60,817 bases of DNA from Bacteroidales bacterium (GTDB taxonomy: Bacteria; Bacteroidota; Bacteroidia; Bacteroidales; F082), in the NCBI GenBank assembly GCA_016291135.1, contig JAEFAE010000013.1, positions 1 through 60,817 of the forward strand, read 5' to 3'. The position numbers and the translations under genes are program-made. The notes beneath the pieces were generated by a model that saw only the letters and a list, made by a program, of their open reading frames with translations, had not been told where the DNA came from and did not search any database. Shown in pieces: positions 18,495 to 28,800 of the stretch (the first letter of the stretch is position 1; the number at the start of each line of letters is the position of its first letter).

Positions 18495-21400
18495 ATGAAA
18501 AAAAAGCTACCCACCCTCTTGCTGATCGGGTTCAGCCTCAGTGTGCAGGCCGGGCATCACTACACCCTTTCAGGCGAACTTTCCAGCGTCCAAGACCACC
18601 ATTACACCGCCAACAGCCACATCCTCCTTTCCAACGGTTTCAAAGCCGAACCCAAGGACGGACACGAGGTGCTGCTAAGCATCGACCCCTACGGGGTCTT
18701 CCCTCCGGAGGAGGGACTCACTGGAGGTCCCTTCCCCTCCCAGGACGGCGTCGTGGGCGCCCTCCCGGGAACCGTCGGGGTCGGCCTGTTGGGAGGCGCC
18801 ACCTACACGATCCCCATAGAACTCCCCGAAGGCCTGGGAAAGATGAAGCCCCCGATGGCCATCGGTTACAACAGCCAAGGCAGAAACGGCTTGTTGGGAT
18901 GGGGATGGGATCTCGTGGGCCTTTCCGCCATCACCCGATCGGGAAGCAACCGGTATTACGACGGCTACAACCGTCCGGTCAACTATGCCGACGACCGATA
19001 CTATCTTGATGGTCAACGGCTGCTGCAAGTGGACGAAGGAACCTATGGGGCGGAAGGGGTCGGTTACCGCACCGAGGAAGACCGGATGAGCAAGATCGTC
19101 TCCCATGGCGCCACCGGAATCCAAGGGACCGCTTCCTTCCAGGTATTCACGGCAACGGGCAACCGCCTGAGTTATGGAAGCTCCGAAGACAGCCGCGTCC
19201 TGATCAACGGGCAACATCAAGTCGGTGTCTGGCTGTTGAAACAGATCACCGACCGGTATGGCAATGAAGTCACCTACCATTATCAGCAAAACGGCGAGGA
19301 CTACTGGCTGGAACGCATTTGCTATTCCGGCAACAGCGGGCAGGAGATTCCCCCCGCCTTCACCGTGGTGTTTTCCTACACCGACCGGACCGACGCCTCG
19401 GTCTCTTTTGTGGGGAATTGCCCCCACCAACGGCAACAGCTCCTCGAGCGCATCACCATCCTCAACAACGGGAAGGAACGCTACCGGTACCAATTCCATT
19501 ATCAAGCGCCCCAGCCCCAGGCCGGCTACCCCTACACCTTGCTCAAGGAAATCGGCTTCTCGGCAGGCGACCAACATTACAACCCCACGATCCTCCAACG
19601 GGGCGCCAACAACTACCCCATCGGATCCAGCGCGGACGTCCGGCTCAACGTCACTACCCACGGCCTCGAAAACGCCTTCATCAACGCCGTCAAGTTCAGC
19701 GGAGATTTCAACGGCGACGGCTATTCCGACGTCCTTTCCCTCCAACCCGACGAAGACGGCGGTTACAACACGGCGGAACTGTTCCTGAACAAAGGCGTCA
19801 ACGGCACCTTGGTATTCGACCACCATCGGACCTTCCCTTTGGACCAGAAAATCAGCTGGATCAACATCGCCGACCTCGACGGGGACGGCCTTGACGACCT
19901 CATCATGGGCAACCGCACCCGAAACCCCTTTCCCCTGCCGGATGTGATCGACACCGACGTCTACCTCGGCTACCTCAACGCCCAAGGCCAACTGTGTTTC
20001 AAGCACCATCACCTGCCCATCTGCACCATCCCAAGCAACATGGTGGAAGCGATGGCAACCGGTGATTTCCTGGGGGAAGGGAAGGCATCCATCCTGATGC
20101 AGTCGACACATAACGAGAACACCCTTTATGAGTACGGTCTGCTCTACACCTACGACAGAACCGCCGATGCCTTCGTGATGGAAAGCTTCGCCAACGACCT
20201 ATACTGCAACCGGTTCTATCCTGCAGACTATAACGGGGACGGCATTACGGAAGTCCTCTACCAAGACGAGGAGGGCGACACCCACATCCGGCAGTTGCGC
20301 AGGGACGCCAACGGGTTCTTGGGCTTTCATACACTCAGCCAAGGCCATCCCGCCGATTGGGACGACTGCTTTCCGGGAGACTTCAACGGCGATGGCCTGA
20401 CCGACCTGCTGCTCTTCGAATCGGGGCGAAGCCTTCCCTGGAAGGTCTGCCTCTGCGACCCCACCGGGTTCAGTTCGGTCTCGGTTCGGCTTCCCGCCTC
20501 CTTTCCCTATCTCACACCGGGCAACTACGCCTTCTCGCTCGACCAGCCCCATCACACCAGCCATTACCTGAAGGTCGGCGACTTCGACGGAAACGGATGC
20601 GCCGACATCGGGCTCTTCCACGACAACCGATTCCATGCCTACTACGGTCCGTTGCAGGCCACGACAGGAACGGCCCAGTTCGCCTACACCCAACAGGTGA
20701 GCACCTCCCTCTTCAACCTGTACGACAACATGGGAATCTGCCTGGGCAATTTCCTGGCCCAGGAAGGCGTGTCCTTCCTGGGCCACAACACCCTGTCCTT
20801 CCTGCCTCCGCTATCGCTCCGGCAGGAGGTCCGATGTCTCATCGACGGATTGGGAAGGAAAACCGAATTCGACTATGGCTACCTGTGCGCCAATCCCAAC
20901 CAGGCCTCGGAAGACGACTTCTACCAAATACGCAGCGAGCTCACCGATGCCGACCACGGCCTCTTTGTCACCTCCCTGCCCCTCCGTGCCCTGCAAAGCG
21001 TCACCACCTATAACATGAACAACCGTCCCCTGACCGTTCAATGCCGCTATGAAGGGGCCCTCCTGCACAAACACGGGAAAGGCTTTTTGGGCTTTAGCAA
21101 AACCCGCCAGGACGACTACGTCAACCAGCAACGGCAGAAAACGACAGTCCGCAGCTACTTCATCGAGCCCAACGACCATTTCATCCACCTGGCCCTGAAC
21201 GAAGAAACCGTGTACGACGGCCAAGGCCGGACCATGGCACGATCCCGCTATTCCAACCGGTATTACCACCATCTGAAGAACGACAAGGTCTTCATCCAAC
21301 TCGCGGACAAAACCGCCGAGGAATACGACATGGACCATCCGGAACAGCTGTTGAAGAAGGTGATCCAAGCCACTACAGTCGACCCCCATTGCCAACCGCT

Positions 21401-24400
21401 TTTCATGTACGACGACATCCTGTCGGTGACGGAAGTCATCCAAGGCACCACAGCCCAACCCCAAGTGGCCGCTGCATCCAATTGCGAGTTCCAGACCCGG
21501 GTCACGACCGACTACATGCCCTTGCTCCCCGAGGCATGGCTGGTCAACCGTCCGAGCACCGTCACCCACCGCTTCAGGCAAATGGACAGTGAGGACCTCG
21601 TCCGTGAAGAACGGTATCAATACCAGGCCGACAAGCCTTTCCAACTGCAATCGCTTACCGAGACCCCGTTCCAAGGCGACCAGCCCGATCTCCGGCTCAC
21701 CCGGACGACCAACTACAGCTACGACGCCGTAGGCAACCTCCTTTCGCAGACCGTGAGCACCCCCTTCGACGACGAAGCGCCCCGAACCCAGCGGTTTGAA
21801 TACGGAGACACGTATGGGCACCTCCTCCTTACCCGATACACCAATGCTGCCGGACAGGAGACCACCTACCAATACGATCCCGTGTATCTGTATTGCAACT
21901 CCATGCAGGATTGCAATGGGCTGGAGACCCGATTTGAGCAGGATGCGTTGGGCGTTACACAAACCACACGGCATCCGGACGGCACCCTCCAGTGCAAGGC
22001 AATCCGATGGAGCGGCGCCCGCTATTCCATCTGGGAAAAGAAGACCGGGCAAGCTTCCAAGCGCACCGACCTATACCCTACCGGAATGCCGTACCGGGAA
22101 GCCTGCTACGACATCAACGGGAACGACCTCTTGTCGGGAATCGAGTACGACGACCTGGGACGGGTCAGCAAGTCGGTCCTTCCCCATGCGCCCACGGCAT
22201 CCTGCCCATCCATCGAATACACCTATCTCGCCCCCGACCGCGTCAGCCAGATCCTCCATCCAGACGGCACCCTAGAAACAATCGCCTATCACGGCAACGA
22301 AACCAGCACCACCCGTCACACCGTTGACGGCAGCTCGCAAACCGAATCCAAGACCACCAATGTCATGGGTTGGACCTTGCGGAGCACCGATGCCAATGGC
22401 GTCAGCGTCCTCTATGGATATGAGCCGGATGGGAAGCCCAAATGGGCACAGATCGAAGGACACGACGAAACCCGGATCGAGATGGCCTACGACGGATGGG
22501 GAAACCGCATCTCGCTGTATGACCCGAACTATGGACTGACCACCAGCCAATACAACGCCTTTGGGGAGTGCATCGGACAGACCAGCCCAAAACTGGACCA
22601 GACCACCTACCGCTACGACCGGTTGGGCAACCGGGTCGAGCGCATCGAAACCGAGAACAATGGCGGGACTTCCCGGCGTACCGTCTGGCATTACAGCCAG
22701 GAACCGGGACATCTTGGATTGTTGGAGGACATCGAGACCGAAAGCCAATCCATCCACTACCAATACGACGCCTTCAACCGGCTACAAGAGGAAACGCAAC
22801 AACAACTGGGAAGGACCTATTCCACCCGATACGCCTACGACCCGGCTTCGCGGGTGTCGTGCATCACCCATCCCTCAGGATACCTCACCCATTACCGCTA
22901 TACCTCGGAAGGCGCCATGCAGACGGTACTGGACGCTTCCATGCAGCCCCTGTGGCATCTCAACGAAACGAACGCCCTGCAGCAGCCTTTGAAGACCACC
23001 ATGGGCCATGGCCTGGTCACCCAGTATGAATACGACGAGAAAAACCAAAAGCTGAACGCCCTCTTCACGCACCATGAGGGGCAATGCCTTCAGGAGGCCC
23101 ACTATACCTACGACGGTTTCTCCAACCTGACTTCCCGAAGCGACGGCATTGACCAACACACCGAAAAATTCAGCTACGATACCCTCAACCGGCTGACCGG
23201 CGCTACGGATGTCAAGGGTACCAGCACGTTTGAATACGATGCCCTTGGACGTCTCCTCGCCAAAACCGACCATGGCGAACCCTGCTTCTCCAACGCCGAC
23301 TACTCCGGCCTCAAACCCCACGCCCTGAAGTCGGCCGAAGCCACTGAAGGCGTCTTCCCCCAGGAGCGGATGGACCTGCAGTACACCCTCTTCGACAAGG
23401 TGTCTTCCATCACCACTGGGGATCGGCAGGTGACCTTCGACTACGGCTACGACCATCAACGGATCGGCAGCACGGAGACAAGGGGCGGAAAAACCCGTCA
23501 AAAGGTGTACACCCCGTCTTGTGAGTTCATCACCGAAACGGGCCGTCCCCTCGTGACACGCACCTTCCTGAGCGGTCCCTTGGGCGTCTTTGCCGTGGCC
23601 GAGACCATCAACGGCACCACCAAGCTCCACTACATCCACAAAGACCACCTGGGCAGCTGGACCCTCGTCACCGATCCCGACGGCGGCATCGAATACGCCC
23701 ACCGCTTCGACGCCTGGGGAAGTTCCCCATCCGACGACCTCCCCTTCGACCGTGGGTTTACCGGCCATGAACACATCCGAGGGACCGGTTTGATCAACAT
23801 GAACGGCCGCCTGTACGATCCCACGACCTCCTCTATGCTCAGCCCCGACAACTACATCCAGCTGCCTGACTTCTCCCAAAACCTCAACCGTTACGCCTAC
23901 TGTCTCAACAACCCCCTGTCGTTCACCGATCCCGACGGCAACACCTTCCTGGAGAACGCCCTGCTGTTCTATCTCTTCTATTGTACCGATTTCGGATATG
24001 AGATGCAAAAGCACGCCCTACCCGTCGCTTTCCACTTGGACCTGCACGCCTCCCGGGAACAGCTGGGGATTGGAGCGGACGTGTCGCTCGGCGTACCCAA
24101 GAAATACAACGTCAGCTATCGGGTCAACATGGGCGCCACCTATTACTGGAGGTTGTACGACAACAGCTACCAAGGATGGGAATTCCGATTCGGGAGCGAA
24201 TGGTGCTTGATTGGATTCATAGGGTTTGCCGGCAACCATTACCACAGCGGTGCCCTCTCACAGACCACCAACGCCATCATCATGGGAAACTGGCTGTGCA
24301 ACCTAACCTACGAGAACGACCACATGTTCAACATCGGGAAGTGGGTACCAGGCGTCATGGCCGCCGACAACGGAGACCGCTACCGGAGCGCCGCCGCCAG

Positions 24401-24746
24401 GATGATGATCGGCCCGGTGACCTTTGGCGTCTCGCTCTTCACAGGGGATCCGGGATACCGACACGAAGACCGCAGGACCTACGCCGATCCCGAGGCCGAC
24501 AACCGTAAGACGTATACGATCAACGCCTTGGGCGACGACCCCGACCGCTATCGGGCGGGCATCGCCTACGTGGGCATCGGCCCGATCCGTTTTGGGGTGA
24601 ACAGCGAACAAGTCCGCCACGTCTTCCAAAACCGATTCGCGCACGACTTCCTCTGCAGGGGCGACTCCCCCTACTTCAAGGTGCTGGACCGTCCGCGACA
24701 ATGGTACTTTTATTTTGGAACAGGAACCGGAGGCAGCCTCTGGTAA
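18495..24746 (+). CDS. Giant SpvB/FG-GAP/Rhs-repeat protein with variable C-terminal domain
   Basis: A 2083-aa secreted protein. Signal peptide 1-19; SpvB-like N-terminal region at about 85-330 (IELPEGLGKMKPPMAIGYNS, then NGLLGWGWDLVGLSAITR). Four FG-GAP/VCBS-type calcium-binding repeats lie at about 400-700 (GDFNGDGYSDVL, ADLDGDGLDDLI, GDFNGDGLTDLLL, GDFDGNGCADIGLF). YD repeats run from about 1075 to 1640, and the Rhs core is at about 1755-1815 (GRLYDPTTSSMLSPDNYIQ, then LNRYAYCLNNPLSFTDPDGN). The last ~268 residues are a distinct domain with two similar units (DRYRSAAARMMIGPVTFGV, DRYRAGIAYVGIGPIRFGV) and the ending GVNSEQVRHVFQNRFAH; this resembles what I recall as polymorphic toxin type 23. 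Rhs shells encase and deliver a C-terminal effector. No immunity gene follows: the next gene is convergent. No T9SS sorting domain is present. Confidence 0.9.
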   Translation: MKKKLPTLLLIGFSLSVQAGHHYTLSGELSSVQDHHYTANSHILLSNGFKAEPKDGHEVLLSIDPYGVFPPEEGLTGGPFPSQDGVVGALPGTVGVGLLGGATYTIPIELPEGLGKMKPPMAIGYNSQGRNGLLGWGWDLVGLSAITRSGSNRYYDGYNRPVNYADDRYYLDGQRLLQVDEGTYGAEGVGYRTEEDRMSKIVSHGATGIQGTASFQVFTATGNRLSYGSSEDSRVLINGQHQVGVWLLKQITDRYGNEVTYHYQQNGEDYWLERICYSGNSGQEIPPAFTVVFSYTDRTDASVSFVGNCPHQRQQLLERITILNNGKERYRYQFHYQAPQPQAGYPYTLLKEIGFSAGDQHYNPTILQRGANNYPIGSSADVRLNVTTHGLENAFINAVKFSGDFNGDGYSDVLSLQPDEDGGYNTAELFLNKGVNGTLVFDHHRTFPLDQKISWINIADLDGDGLDDLIMGNRTRNPFPLPDVIDTDVYLGYLNAQGQLCFKHHHLPICTIPSNMVEAMATGDFLGEGKASILMQSTHNENTLYEYGLLYTYDRTADAFVMESFANDLYCNRFYPADYNGDGITEVLYQDEEGDTHIRQLRRDANGFLGFHTLSQGHPADWDDCFPGDFNGDGLTDLLLFESGRSLPWKVCLCDPTGFSSVSVRLPASFPYLTPGNYAFSLDQPHHTSHYLKVGDFDGNGCADIGLFHDNRFHAYYGPLQATTGTAQFAYTQQVSTSLFNLYDNMGICLGNFLAQEGVSFLGHNTLSFLPPLSLRQEVRCLIDGLGRKTEFDYGYLCANPNQASEDDFYQIRSELTDADHGLFVTSLPLRALQSVTTYNMNNRPLTVQCRYEGALLHKHGKGFLGFSKTRQDDYVNQQRQKTTVRSYFIEPNDHFIHLALNEETVYDGQGRTMARSRYSNRYYHHLKNDKVFIQLADKTAEEYDMDHPEQLLKKVIQATTVDPHCQPLFMYDDILSVTEVIQGTTAQPQVAAASNCEFQTRVTTDYMPLLPEAWLVNRPSTVTHRFRQMDSEDLVREERYQYQADKPFQLQSLTETPFQGDQPDLRLTRTTNYSYDAVGNLLSQTVSTPFDDEAPRTQRFEYGDTYGHLLLTRYTNAAGQETTYQYDPVYLYCNSMQDCNGLETRFEQDALGVTQTTRHPDGTLQCKAIRWSGARYSIWEKKTGQASKRTDLYPTGMPYREACYDINGNDLLSGIEYDDLGRVSKSVLPHAPTASCPSIEYTYLAPDRVSQILHPDGTLETIAYHGNETSTTRHTVDGSSQTESKTTNVMGWTLRSTDANGVSVLYGYEPDGKPKWAQIEGHDETRIEMAYDGWGNRISLYDPNYGLTTSQYNAFGECIGQTSPKLDQTTYRYDRLGNRVERIETENNGGTSRRTVWHYSQEPGHLGLLEDIETESQSIHYQYDAFNRLQEETQQQLGRTYSTRYAYDPASRVSCITHPSGYLTHYRYTSEGAMQTVLDASMQPLWHLNETNALQQPLKTTMGHGLVTQYEYDEKNQKLNALFTHHEGQCLQEAHYTYDGFSNLTSRSDGIDQHTEKFSYDTLNRLTGATDVKGTSTFEYDALGRLLAKTDHGEPCFSNADYSGLKPHALKSAEATEGVFPQERMDLQYTLFDKVSSITTGDRQVTFDYGYDHQRIGSTETRGGKTRQKVYTPSCEFITETGRPLVTRTFLSGPLGVFAVAETINGTTKLHYIHKDHLGSWTLVTDPDGGIEYAHRFDAWGSSPSDDLPFDRGFTGHEHIRGTGLINMNGRLYDPTTSSMLSPDNYIQLPDFSQNLNRYAYCLNNPLSFTDPDGNTFLENALLFYLFYCTDFGYEMQKHALPVAFHLDLHASREQLGIGADVSLGVPKKYNVSYRVNMGATYYWRLYDNSYQGWEFRFGSEWCLIGFIGFAGNHYHSGALSQTTNAIIMGNWLCNLTYENDHMFNIGKWVPGVMAADNGDRYRSAAARMMIGPVTFGVSLFTGDPGYRHEDRRTYADPEADNRKTYTINALGDDPDRYRAGIAYVGIGPIRFGVNSEQVRHVFQNRFAHDFLCRGDSPYFKVLDRPRQWYFYFGTGTGGSLW

Positions 24747-24772
24747 CCGAAAAGAAGGGATCAACCGCGCCG

Positions 24773-25852
24773 CTAGTGAAACCGCCGTTTCGTCATCTTC
24801 AACTCGAACTGCTGAGGATCGACGGTCGTCCCTGAGAGCCTCATCCGCAACACCACCTGTTGCGGGATGAGGCTCTTGAAATGCAACTCGAAAGTCCGGT
24901 CCTCTCCTTCTTGAAGGTCTTCCAACAGGAAGGGGAACGCCCCCACGCCTTCCTCACGACCATAGTCAAGTTTGACCATTAGGGCTTCCAACGAAAGCCC
25001 CGCCGCCACACAAGGCCCGCTGTTGAACAGCTCCACCTTCAACGTGCAATCGGCCTTCTGCAACGGCAGCGCAGGAGCGGACTCAAACCACACCCCCTTG
25101 ACGATCAAGGTGGGGGTGGCCGAAGGGGGATAGATCTCGAACCGCTGCTTTTGATGCTCTTTCGGGATCTGCCCAATCTTCCAATTCCGGTTGGTAGTCT
25201 CCAAGTAATAGTATTGCTTGCCGCCAAAAGCAAAATATTGACCGGCCTCGATGCTATCGCAACAGACGCCTACGGCGAGATGGTCGGGAATCGCCAACAA
25301 GACATAGTCCAAGTCCAACTCGGCAAACAGCGCCGCCAGCAACATGGACTTGTCTTCGCAGTCGCCCGTGCCATCGGCGAGGGTCTCCAGGGGATACCGG
25401 ACGTACTCCTCCACTCCCTTGCTGTTCCGATCCTTGGAATAAGGCAAGGCCTGCACAAAGGTCAAGGCCGAGAGGATCCGCTCTGCCTGTGTCATCGTGT
25501 CGCTCACCAACTGCTGGGCGAGGTCGCGAACCGTGGCACGGCCGGGATCCGAGAGCACAAAACTGTAGTAATTGGCCGGCGCATTCTTGTCGTCTCCGTT
25601 GAACGAGGAATATTGGTAAGCCAGATGATCGCGATCGTTACGGTAGTAGGCAAGGATCGAATCGTCGATGTGGACAGAACACGTGCGTTTCTCCCCCTCG
25701 CAACCCCAGTTGAAAACACGCGACAGGCTGTCGTTCTCCGTCGAAGAAGGCAAAATCATCGACGCAGCGGAAGCCCCTGAGGCCATGCTCATGACCATCA
25801 GCATCAACCATAGGAGGGGGCGCTTGCTTTTCAGGAAAAGGTTCTTTCTCAT
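24773..25852 (-). CDS. Exported transglutaminase-like protein
   Basis: A 359-aa protein with an N-terminal signal sequence (LMLMVMSMASGASA). A transglutaminase-like core follows: Cys165 in GTGDCEDKSMLLAALF, His191 in IPDHLAVGV, and the later YYYLETTNRNWKIG strand where the third triad residue would lie. The C-terminal ~110 residues form an Ig-like beta domain (CTLKVELFNSGPC ... ELHFKSLIPQQVV). Bacterial members act as cysteine proteases or amidases on exported substrates; the actual substrate here is unknown. It lies 27 bp downstream of the tricorn-like protease on the same strand, so the two probably form an operon of periplasmic proteolysis. It converges on the Rhs gene with only 26 bp between stops and no clear terminator. 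Confidence 0.75.
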   Translation of the reverse strand: MRKNLFLKSKRPLLWLMLMVMSMASGASAASMILPSSTENDSLSRVFNWGCEGEKRTCSVHIDDSILAYYRNDRDHLAYQYSSFNGDDKNAPANYYSFVLSDPGRATVRDLAQQLVSDTMTQAERILSALTFVQALPYSKDRNSKGVEEYVRYPLETLADGTGDCEDKSMLLAALFAELDLDYVLLAIPDHLAVGVCCDSIEAGQYFAFGGKQYYYLETTNRNWKIGQIPKEHQKQRFEIYPPSATPTLIVKGVWFESAPALPLQKADCTLKVELFNSGPCVAAGLSLEALMVKLDYGREEGVGAFPFLLEDLQEGEDRTFELHFKSLIPQQVVLRMRLSGTTVDPQQFELKMTKRRFH

Positions 25853-25879
25853 ACCGAGAAGAACGAAAGAACCTTTCTT

Positions 25880-28800
25880 TTATTTCCCCCAATAATGGAA
25901 TTGCTTCACTTCTTTCTGCAGTTCCCTGACCGCGGCTTCCAGCTGCTCATCCACACCGGCAGCCATCTTCTCGGGCGTGTTGCGCACCTTCACATCGGGT
26001 TCCAGTTGGGTGTTTTCCAACCAGTTGCCCTGCTCGGTACGGTAACCGACCACAGGCAGTCCGAAATACAGCGAAGGATCCTGCAAGGTCTCCCAAGTGA
26101 CACTCGACATGGTGCCTGGCACAGGCATGCCCACGAGCTGGCCCATCTTCTTGTAATGGTAGACCCAAGGGGTGCCGTGTGCGTTGCTGTAGTTCGCCTC
26201 GCCGATGATCATCACCGAGGGTTTGTTGTAACGGCGCGAGGGCATCACGCAGGCCACGCTGTCGTTGATGACTTGCTCCAGGTACTTCTCCCCGCTGAAG
26301 AGGGCTTCGATATCCTCATGCAAGCGCCCGCCACCGTTGAAACGGGTGTCGATGACGACGCCGTCGCACAAGTTGTATTTACCCAGGATCTGCGAATAGA
26401 CGTCGCGGTAGCTGGCATCGCCCATGCTGCGGATGTGCACATAGCCCAGCTTGCCGTCGGAGAGGCGTTTCACCGTCTCCTCGTTGTGCTTCACCCAGCG
26501 GTGGTAGAGGAGCTCGTTCATGGCCCCGTGCGAGATGGGCTTCACGACTTCCGTCCAGCGGTCACCGCCCTTGGACACCTCCACCAGCACCTGCTTGCCC
26601 GCCTTGTTGTTCAGCAAAGGATAGTAGTCCATCCCCTTCTCAATGGCTACGCCGTCGATCTTCTCAATCACGCAGCCAGCCTTCACCTTGGAGGCTTTCT
26701 TGTCGAAGGGGCCGCCCTGGACCACCTCCGCGATCTTCAAGCCGTCACCCCGATAGTCCAGGTCGAGGAGCACGCCGAACTCAGCAGTGGCGTCGCCCTT
26801 GGAGCCAGGACGATAGCCCGATCCCGTGTGCGACACATTCAGCTCACCCAGAATCTCACTGAGCATCTCGGAGAAGTCGTAGTTGTTGTTGATATGGGGC
26901 AGGAACGGACGGTAGGCCTCTTTCATCAGCTCCAGGTCCACCCCATGGTGGTCTTTCATGAAGAAACGCTTGTCGATCTGCAGGAACACGTGATCAAACA
27001 TATACTCCCGTTCCGCAGCATAGTCGAGTTGCATGGTTGCGTCATACTTGATCGAGGTGGACTTCCCGCCCTTGGCTTCCACCTTCTGCAGGTTGCCTCC
27101 GCTAAGCACGAAGATGTTGTCGCCTTTCTTGTCCAAGCGAAGCTGGGCACCGCCTTGTCCCATCTTTTTCAGGATCTTCATGGAACGCTCCCTCACATCC
27201 AGTTCCCAGAGGTCATAGCCCTTCTCGAAAGAGGACATGAAATAGAGCTTGTCGCCCTCCTTGGAAAGCACGGTGCCGCTCAGGCTCGACGACATCGGGG
27301 TCAGACGCATCACCCGGTCCTGAAGATGCTCCAGGTCCATCTCCGTGTGCTTGGGAGCGCTTTCCTTGGCCTCCTCCTTGTCTGCCGCCTTCTTGTCTTT
27401 TGCGTCTTTCTTGTCTTTTGAATCCTTCTCTTCCTTGGCCTCCTTCTTCCCGTCCTTGTTGCCTTTCTCGATCTCTTTGAGCAAGGCATATTCCTCCTTG
27501 TTCAGCCGGAACTTGTCATAGGCATCTTGGTTCATGAAGGCGATGAAAGCGTCGTTTTGGCTGCCCCACGAAGCCTGGGAACGCATACCGTAACGGTTGG
27601 AGACATAGACCACCGCATTGCCGTCGAGGGCCCAGTGGGGATTGCCGTCGATGTAGGCACTCTCCGTGATGTTATGGACCTCCATGGAACCGTCCGCCTT
27701 GACGATGGCAATGTCGGCGTATGGATCCCTCATGTGGGTGACCAAGGTCATGACAAACCACTGTCCATCGGGCGACCATTCATATGAGAAGCCATAGTCG
27801 CTGGTTTCATAATGCTGGCAACCGTCGGTAATCTGCCGCACCTGACCCGAGGCGATGTTATAGACTTTCAATAGATTGCGGTTCTCGATGAAGGCGATCT
27901 CCTTCCCGTCGGGGGAATACGAGGGGGCGATCCGCTCCACCCCGTCGTTGTCGAACAGGGGCTTCTCGTCGATCAGCGTCGCATACACGAAGTTGTAGTC
28001 TTCCTTCCGGTTGATGCTGGCCTGATAGAGGTTCCAATAGCCATCCCGTTCGGAGGCATACACCAGGGTGCGCCCATCTTTGGAGAACGACGGGCTTCGT
28101 TCGGGTTGGGTGGTGTGAGTGATTTGCTTGGTGGTGGCATAGTCGTCGGCACCGGTCACGAAGACCTCACCTCGCGAGCAGAAGGCGACCAACTTGCCAT
28201 CCTGACTCAGGTCGAAATCGCCAATGCCCCGGAAATCTTTCTTCTCCAGCTGCGTTGCAGGCAGGTCGTTGACGATCCTGACATCGACCTTCTTGGGTTC
28301 CTGACCCACCCGTTGGGTGTAGATCTCACCTTGGTAGCCATAGCACAGCAACCCGTCGTTGGACACGGTCAGGAAACGCACCGGATGGGTCTTGAAATGC
28401 GTCACCGCCTCCACTTGTTCCAGATTGCCGACAGGTGCCTTATAGACGTTAAAGCTACCGTTGTTGCGTTCACTTAAAAACACAACTTCTTGGTATCCAG
28501 GAAGGTAACGAGGATCGCGATCTTCACCGATGTTGGTCGTCAACAGGGTATGGGTCTTTTTCTTGGCATTGTAATAGACCACGTCGCGGGCGACCGATGA
28601 GACGTGGTGCTTACGCCACACGTTCTCGCTTCCCTTGCGGTCGTAATACAAGAAGGACTTCCCATCTTTGTCGAACGACATGCTTCCGACGGGAACGGCC
28701 ACCACTTGTTCCGGGCGTCCACCTTCCAGCCCCACCTTATATAACTCCGTGATCCAAGCTGCGGCAAACTGGACGTTCTCTGCCGCTTTCTGGACTTGGG

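Noticed and set aside
18675..20111. A 478-codon minus-strand frame inside the Rhs gene (also 20811-22052 and 22875-24014)
   Set aside because: Shadows of a repetitive GC-rich gene; none has a signal peptide or domain, so I do not propose an antisense immunity gene.
14000..24746. Prophage or contractile injection system origin for the fibre and Rhs genes
   Set aside because: No sheath, tube, baseplate, spike, terminase or integrase gene is present; the cargo proteins carry Sec signals and T9SS domains.
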